Shown here piece by piece: positions 6,490 through 9,025 of a stretch of 9,025 bases of DNA. The position numbers were made by a program, and so were the translations under genes. The notes under the pieces were generated by a model. It had not been told where the DNA came from. It ran no database searches and saw nothing but the letters and a program-made list of their open reading frames with translations. Numbering within the stretch: the first letter of the stretch is position 1; every line of letters starts with the position of its first letter. Origin of the DNA: a bacterium (GTDB lineage: Bacteria; Electryoneota; RPQS01); contig JAHIZR010000414.1 of the NCBI GenBank assembly GCA_018814465.1, positions 1-9,025 of the forward strand, read 5' to 3'.

Positions 6490-6701
6490 GCAGGGTCGGC
6501 GACCCGGCGCGGCGTGAAGCAGAATGCAAGCACGGCAAGGGGGCTGAGCTCCTTCGCCACGCAATGTATTCTTTGGCTTTAGTTCATCAAATGCTGCGTG
6601 GCTCAGGATGACAACTTGAAGATCTTTCCGCCGAGGCAGATCCCCTGATTTGCCCGGAACTCCGAATAGCTCCCGCAGTGCAGGGTCGCTGACCCGGCGC
6701 G
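6490..6701. repeat. Two copies of a 22-bp GC-rich palindromic repeat
   Basis: Positions 6490-6511 and 6680-6701 carry the same 22-bp sequence apart from two adjacent bases. The centre is GGGTCGGCGACCC in the first and GGGTCGCTGACCC in the second, each able to form a hairpin, and both are followed by GGCGCG. The stem is kept while the loop bases change, which is typical of REP-type elements. The copies are direct repeats 190 bp apart within the gap between the phosphoesterase and the methylase. Confidence 0.75.
6551..6607. repeat. MITE/REP-like element with 13-bp inverted arms
   Basis: CCTTCGCCACGCA (6551-6563) and TGCGTGGCTCAGG (6595-6607) are inverted arms with an unbroken 8-bp stem (GCCACGCA/TGCGTGGC), two mismatches, and three more pairs, around a 31-base loop. 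The outer bases (GAGCTCCTTCG at the left, CTCAGGATGAC at the right) resemble the widespread family of small intergenic palindromes with ends of the type GTCATCCTGAG. It encodes nothing. The rest of the 6403-6776 gap holds only the other repeats listed here. Confidence 0.6.
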
Positions 6702-6724
6702 ACGGATTTTTACCCCCCTGTTAT

Positions 6725-6754
6725 CCCCCCAAAAAGAGGAACTGTTTTGGGGGG
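6725..6754. repeat. Perfect 10-bp C/A-rich hairpin downstream of the methylase
   Basis: CCCCCCAAAA (6725-6734) and TTTTGGGGGG (6745-6754) form a perfect inverted repeat with a 10-base loop, 22 bases past the methylase stop. A second C-run (6715-6719 region) lies just outside. On the minus strand the stem ends in GGGGGG and is followed by ATAACAGG, not a T-run, so efficient intrinsic termination is doubtful. It resembles a common dispersed intergenic repeat class of the CCCCC-AAA-GGGGG type, and it may still slow or end methylase transcription. Confidence 0.5.
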
Positions 6755-6776
6755 AACCGGACTACAGATCCAGAGA

Positions 6777-8378
6777 TTAGTTGCCCTTGCTCTTTTTCTT
6801 TGCTTTCGGAGCTTTCTTGAAGGTCTTGTCGGCGTACTGGACGTTAGCGAGGGCGGGCAAATCGGGTTGTTTGCCGTTCAGAAGCTCCTCAATTGTCAGG
6901 ATTTGCAAACGCGGGTGCTTGGTGCCGGAATAGTCCGAGGTGTAGAAGCCCGCTTCCGTCGCTTCGGCGCGCATGGGCTTGGTGGGCTGTTCCATGCAGA
7001 GCAGAATCCCAAAGGCGGCCTTTTCGCGTTCGATCACCCCGCGCAGATCGCGCACGTCGCCGACCTTGACGTGGCCGCCCTTGACCGAAAAAATAATCTG
7101 TTCGGTATGGCGATCCTGTCCGTCAATGAAATAGCGGCGGCCATCGATGCCCTTGTCCGCGCCCTTTTTCTGCTCGACGGGCCGGGCATGAACCAGACCC
7201 AGCGACCACCATTGAAACTGGAATTTGTCTTCCTCGGCAAGCTGTACCGCGCCGGAGAGCGAGACAGGTTCGCCGACGACCGCATAATCTTTCCCCGCAT
7301 CCACATTATAGGAATCCTTCAGCCGCTTCTTGATTAAGGTCATCGCGAGATGTGTGATATCAATCCCGATCCACTTCCTGTTCAGCTTCTGCGCGACCGC
7401 CACCGCCGTTCCGCAGCCGCAGAACGGATCGAGCACCACATCGCCCTCGTTGCTGCTTGCCTGAATAATCCGCTCAAGCAGAGCTTCGGGTTTTTGAGTA
7501 GGGTAGCCGAGACGTTCGGCGGCTTGGGAATTGATGGGTGGAATGTCATCCCAAATATCTTGAAGCGGTCGCCCAGGCATCTCGTCGAGATATCTGATGT
7601 ACTCCGCCGAGCCACTCCTTGTATACCTAATCCTACCCTCTTTCTCGTGACGCATCATTGTATCCTTTGGACACCTCCAAAGCTTCGTCACGCCATTCCA
7701 TACGTATTCATATCCTCCGCCAGAAAGTCCCATTGCGGTGAGATTATCAGTCCTGTACTTCCGTCCTTTTTCATCTACTTTGTTGTAGTGAGATCTAATA
7801 TAGGATTCGTCGTATGCTTGGAATTGTTTATTCCACAAAAACTTCTCGCCCTTTGTATAGTAGAGCAGATTATCGTGCGCGTTCCCCATATTGGCCGAAT
7901 CGCTGTGTGCGCTTGTTCTCTTCCAAACCACCTCGCTCCGAAAATTCACAGGCCCAAACACAGCATCCATCAACAGTTTCAGGTAGTGGCTGGCGGTGGG
8001 GTCGCAGTGCAGATAGATTGATCCGGTGGGTTTCAGGACGCGCCGCAGTTCCACCAGTCGCGGAGCCATCATCGACAGATAGGCCAGCATGTCGTTGCGG
8101 CCCAGAAAGGTTTCAAAGGCGCGCATCACATCGGCCACACGCGGATTGTTCCCGGTGATCACCGACTCGAAAGCTTCGGCGGCAATCTGGTCCCAGTGCC
8201 ACGTGTCCTCAAAGGCCATGATCTGCGCGGCGGCGCGCTCGCCCGACTGCTCGGCAAACAGCACGTTGTAGTCCTGATTGCTCTTGAAGGGCGGGTCCAG
8301 GTAGACCAAGTCCACTGATTCGTCCTGAATGTGCTCGCGAAGGACGAAAAGATTGTCGCCGTAGTAGAGAGTGTTCAT
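6777..8378 (-). CDS. DNA methyltransferase (beta class) fused to Mrr-like nuclease domain
   Basis: The 533-residue product is a SAM-dependent DNA amino-methyltransferase (N6-adenine or N4-cytosine) with a C-terminal nuclease-like domain. The catalytic motif IV DPPF (28-31, in VYLDPPFKSN) comes before the SAM motif DPFCGCGTAVAVA (317-329), with PTQKPEALLERII (293-305) between, which is the beta-class order. The target-recognition region is about 150-275. Residues 390-480 resemble the Mrr/PD-(D/E)XK fold: GADKGIDG (D412) and IIFSVKGG (K433), where the usual E/Q before VK is serine. A lysine-rich tail ends the protein. It may therefore both modify and cut, or the nuclease domain may be inactive. 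No separate restriction or specificity gene is seen nearby. DNA for the target-recognition region is about 35% GC at 7741-7860, against about 65% in the flanking domains. The ribosome binding site is weak. Divergent from the gene at 8616. Confidence 0.9.
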   Translation of the reverse strand: MNTLYYGDNLFVLREHIQDESVDLVYLDPPFKSNQDYNVLFAEQSGERAAAQIMAFEDTWHWDQIAAEAFESVITGNNPRVADVMRAFETFLGRNDMLAYLSMMAPRLVELRRVLKPTGSIYLHCDPTASHYLKLLMDAVFGPVNFRSEVVWKRTSAHSDSANMGNAHDNLLYYTKGEKFLWNKQFQAYDESYIRSHYNKVDEKGRKYRTDNLTAMGLSGGGYEYVWNGVTKLWRCPKDTMMRHEKEGRIRYTRSGSAEYIRYLDEMPGRPLQDIWDDIPPINSQAAERLGYPTQKPEALLERIIQASSNEGDVVLDPFCGCGTAVAVAQKLNRKWIGIDITHLAMTLIKKRLKDSYNVDAGKDYAVVGEPVSLSGAVQLAEEDKFQFQWWSLGLVHARPVEQKKGADKGIDGRRYFIDGQDRHTEQIIFSVKGGHVKVGDVRDLRGVIEREKAAFGILLCMEQPTKPMRAEATEAGFYTSDYSGTKHPRLQILTIEELLNGKQPDLPALANVQYADKTFKKAPKAKKKSKGN

Positions 8379-8433
8379 AGTGTTTTATGTCCAATAGAAT
8401 CATAACTGCGATTAAACATTGCGGCGGCGTACT

Positions 8434-8542
8434 CCGCAGATGAAAATCCGCAGGGAAAATTATAATGCCGCAGGACCGCAGTATAATTCCGCAGAGCGTT
8501 CCGCAGAAGTTTACCGCAGTACAGAACCGCAGTATACTGCGG
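8434..8542. promoter_or_regulatory. Cluster of eight CCGCAG words ending in a 16-bp palindrome
   Basis: Between the divergent methylase and the small gene at 8616, CCGCAG occurs on the plus strand starting at 8434, 8448, 8468, 8476, 8489, 8501, 8514 and 8527, with spacings of 14, 20, 8, 13, 12, 13 and 13 bp. The last copy forms the left half of the perfect palindrome CCGCAGTATACTGCGG (8527-8542). Two TATAAT words (8461-8466 and 8482-8487) lie between copies. Bases between the words are not conserved, so this is not a simple sequence repeat. The layout suggests a multi-site operator for one or both flanking genes. Confidence 0.6.
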
Positions 8543-8560
8543 AAAAACAATATTTTATGC

Positions 8561-8589
8561 TTGACTTTTTCATATTTAAGTATTATATT
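8561..8589 (+). promoter_or_regulatory. Sigma70-type promoter for the 8616 gene
   Basis: TTGACT (8561-8566) and TATATT (8584-8589) are separated by exactly 17 bp in AT-rich DNA, giving an expected start near 8596, about 20 bases before the ATG. The CCGCAG palindrome would be centred near -61, a position where activators often bind. A ribosome binding site, AAAGGAG, lies about seven bases before the ATG. Confidence 0.7.
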
Positions 8590-8615
8590 ATTTCCAAGCA
8601 ACAAAGGAGATAATA

Positions 8616-8900
8616 ATGACCTGTATTATAACTTCCCATGCTTGGGACCGTATCGAGGAGCGTGATATTTCCGTCGAATACGTTGAATGGGTTGTCTTGC
8701 TAGGGAGTAAGACGGAGCTTCTCGGGGCTGACCTATATACTTTCGGAGTTGAAGACTATTGGCTTTACATGAAGCGAGATGGCGTTGACCTTTCCTGTCT
8801 TATTGGAATCTCGGTAAAATGTGCTTCTGTTGACTATCGCATGGGCGAACCGCGAACGGTTTTGACAGTTCATCGGGATGCTTATTGTCAAGCTGCATAA
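8616..8900 (+). CDS. Small DUF4258-like protein, possible toxin
   Basis: The 94-residue protein begins CIITSHAWDRIEERDISVEYVEWVV and ends near RTVLTVHRDAY. A histidine-alanine pair, then an R-x-x-E-R-x-I-S helix, a central beta region and a terminal VLTVHR strand is the pattern of DUF4258 proteins, small RelE/BrnT-like folds often found as toxins or in toxin-antitoxin neighbourhoods. No signal peptide or membrane segment is present. The start is secure: AAAGGAG lies about seven bases upstream and a good promoter precedes it. A second small gene follows after 15 bp with its own ribosome binding site, the usual place for a partner antitoxin. It is divergent from the methylase, with the CCGCAG cluster between them. 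The family call rests on pattern only, and toxicity is inference. Confidence 0.6.
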   Translation: MTCIITSHAWDRIEERDISVEYVEWVVLLGSKTELLGADLYTFGVEDYWLYMKRDGVDLSCLIGISVKCASVDYRMGEPRTVLTVHRDAYCQAA

Positions 8901-8915
8901 GACCAAGGACTTAAT

Positions 8916-9025
8916 ATGAACAATTCAAACACGAAATTCGGAAATGTAGAGTGGCCAAAGTTGCTCTCGGGCGAGTCCCTCGTTATTAAAGATGCCAACA
9001 ATCCAAAGACTCTAATGCCTTTCAC
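8916..9025 (+). CDS. Start of an unrecognised gene after the DUF4258-like gene
   Basis: An open frame begins at ATG 8916, 15 bp after the preceding stop, with AAGGA (8905-8909) as ribosome binding site, and runs off the window after 36 codons. It begins MNNSNTKFGNVEWPKLLSGE and continues to NPKTLMPF. I recognise no family. Position and spacing make it a likely operon partner of the 8616 gene, and an antitoxin would be the simplest guess, but no helix-turn-helix or zinc motif is visible in the part present. Confidence 0.6.
   Translation, partial: MNNSNTKFGNVEWPKLLSGESLVIKDANNPKTLMPF

Noticed and set aside
6725..6754. Classical intrinsic terminator for the methylase
   Set aside because: The stem is strong, but no T-run follows it on the minus strand.
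8434..8542. CRISPR array or microsatellite
   Set aside because: The repeated word is only six bases, spacing varies from 8 to 20 bp, and the bases between are unrelated.
8419..8613. 64-codon plus-strand protein across the CCGCAG cluster
   Set aside because: It runs through the promoter and operator-like region; its residues simply reflect the repeated word, and it has no ribosome binding site.

Overview
The window is bacterial DNA of mixed composition. The housekeeping genes and the methylase flanks have GC-rich stretches (two 60-base samples of the methylase counted by hand are about 65% GC), while several gaps, one lipoprotein gene and one methylase segment are much more AT-rich (about 30-37% GC in hand-counted 60-base samples). 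The phylum cannot be fixed from sequence alone. An mnmG-rsmG pair, at least five kinds of short palindromic or tandem repeat in 9 kb, and a methylase-nuclease fusion suggest an environmental, perhaps uncultivated, bacterium.

Layout, following the minus strand, which carries most genes: a DNA methyltransferase fused to an Mrr-like nuclease domain (8378-6777); a 374-bp gap packed with hairpin repeats; a metallophosphoesterase (6402-5653); a 331-bp AT-rich gap holding three 27-bp repeats at 111-112 bp spacing; mnmG (5321-3441); a 166-bp AT-rich gap with DnaA-box-like sites and a parS site; rsmG (3274-2717) with a second parS inside it; a hairpin-repeat gap; murQ (2556-1528) carrying three in-frame copies of a 45-bp repeat; an AT-rich lipoprotein gene (1526-207) that is probably translationally coupled to murQ; a repeat-like gap; and the first ten codons of another gene. 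On the plus strand, divergent from the methylase, are a DUF4258-like small protein (8616-8900) with a strong promoter, and the start of a second small gene (8916 onward).

The main biological reading is that the mnmG-rsmG segment is close to the chromosome replication origin. It has two copies of the ParB site core GTTTCACGTGAAAC, a consensus DnaA box with a one-mismatch box beside it, and AT-rich DNA between the two genes. This is supported by motifs, not proven. The second notable segment is 8379-8615, a divergent control region with eight direct CCGCAG words in 99 bp ending in a perfect 16-bp palindrome, upstream of a good sigma70-type promoter. It sits between a restriction-modification-type enzyme and a toxin-like small gene, so it may be a dedicated operator. 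MnmG (tRNA wobble modification), RsmG (16S rRNA methylation) and MurQ (cell-wall recycling) are ordinary housekeeping functions.
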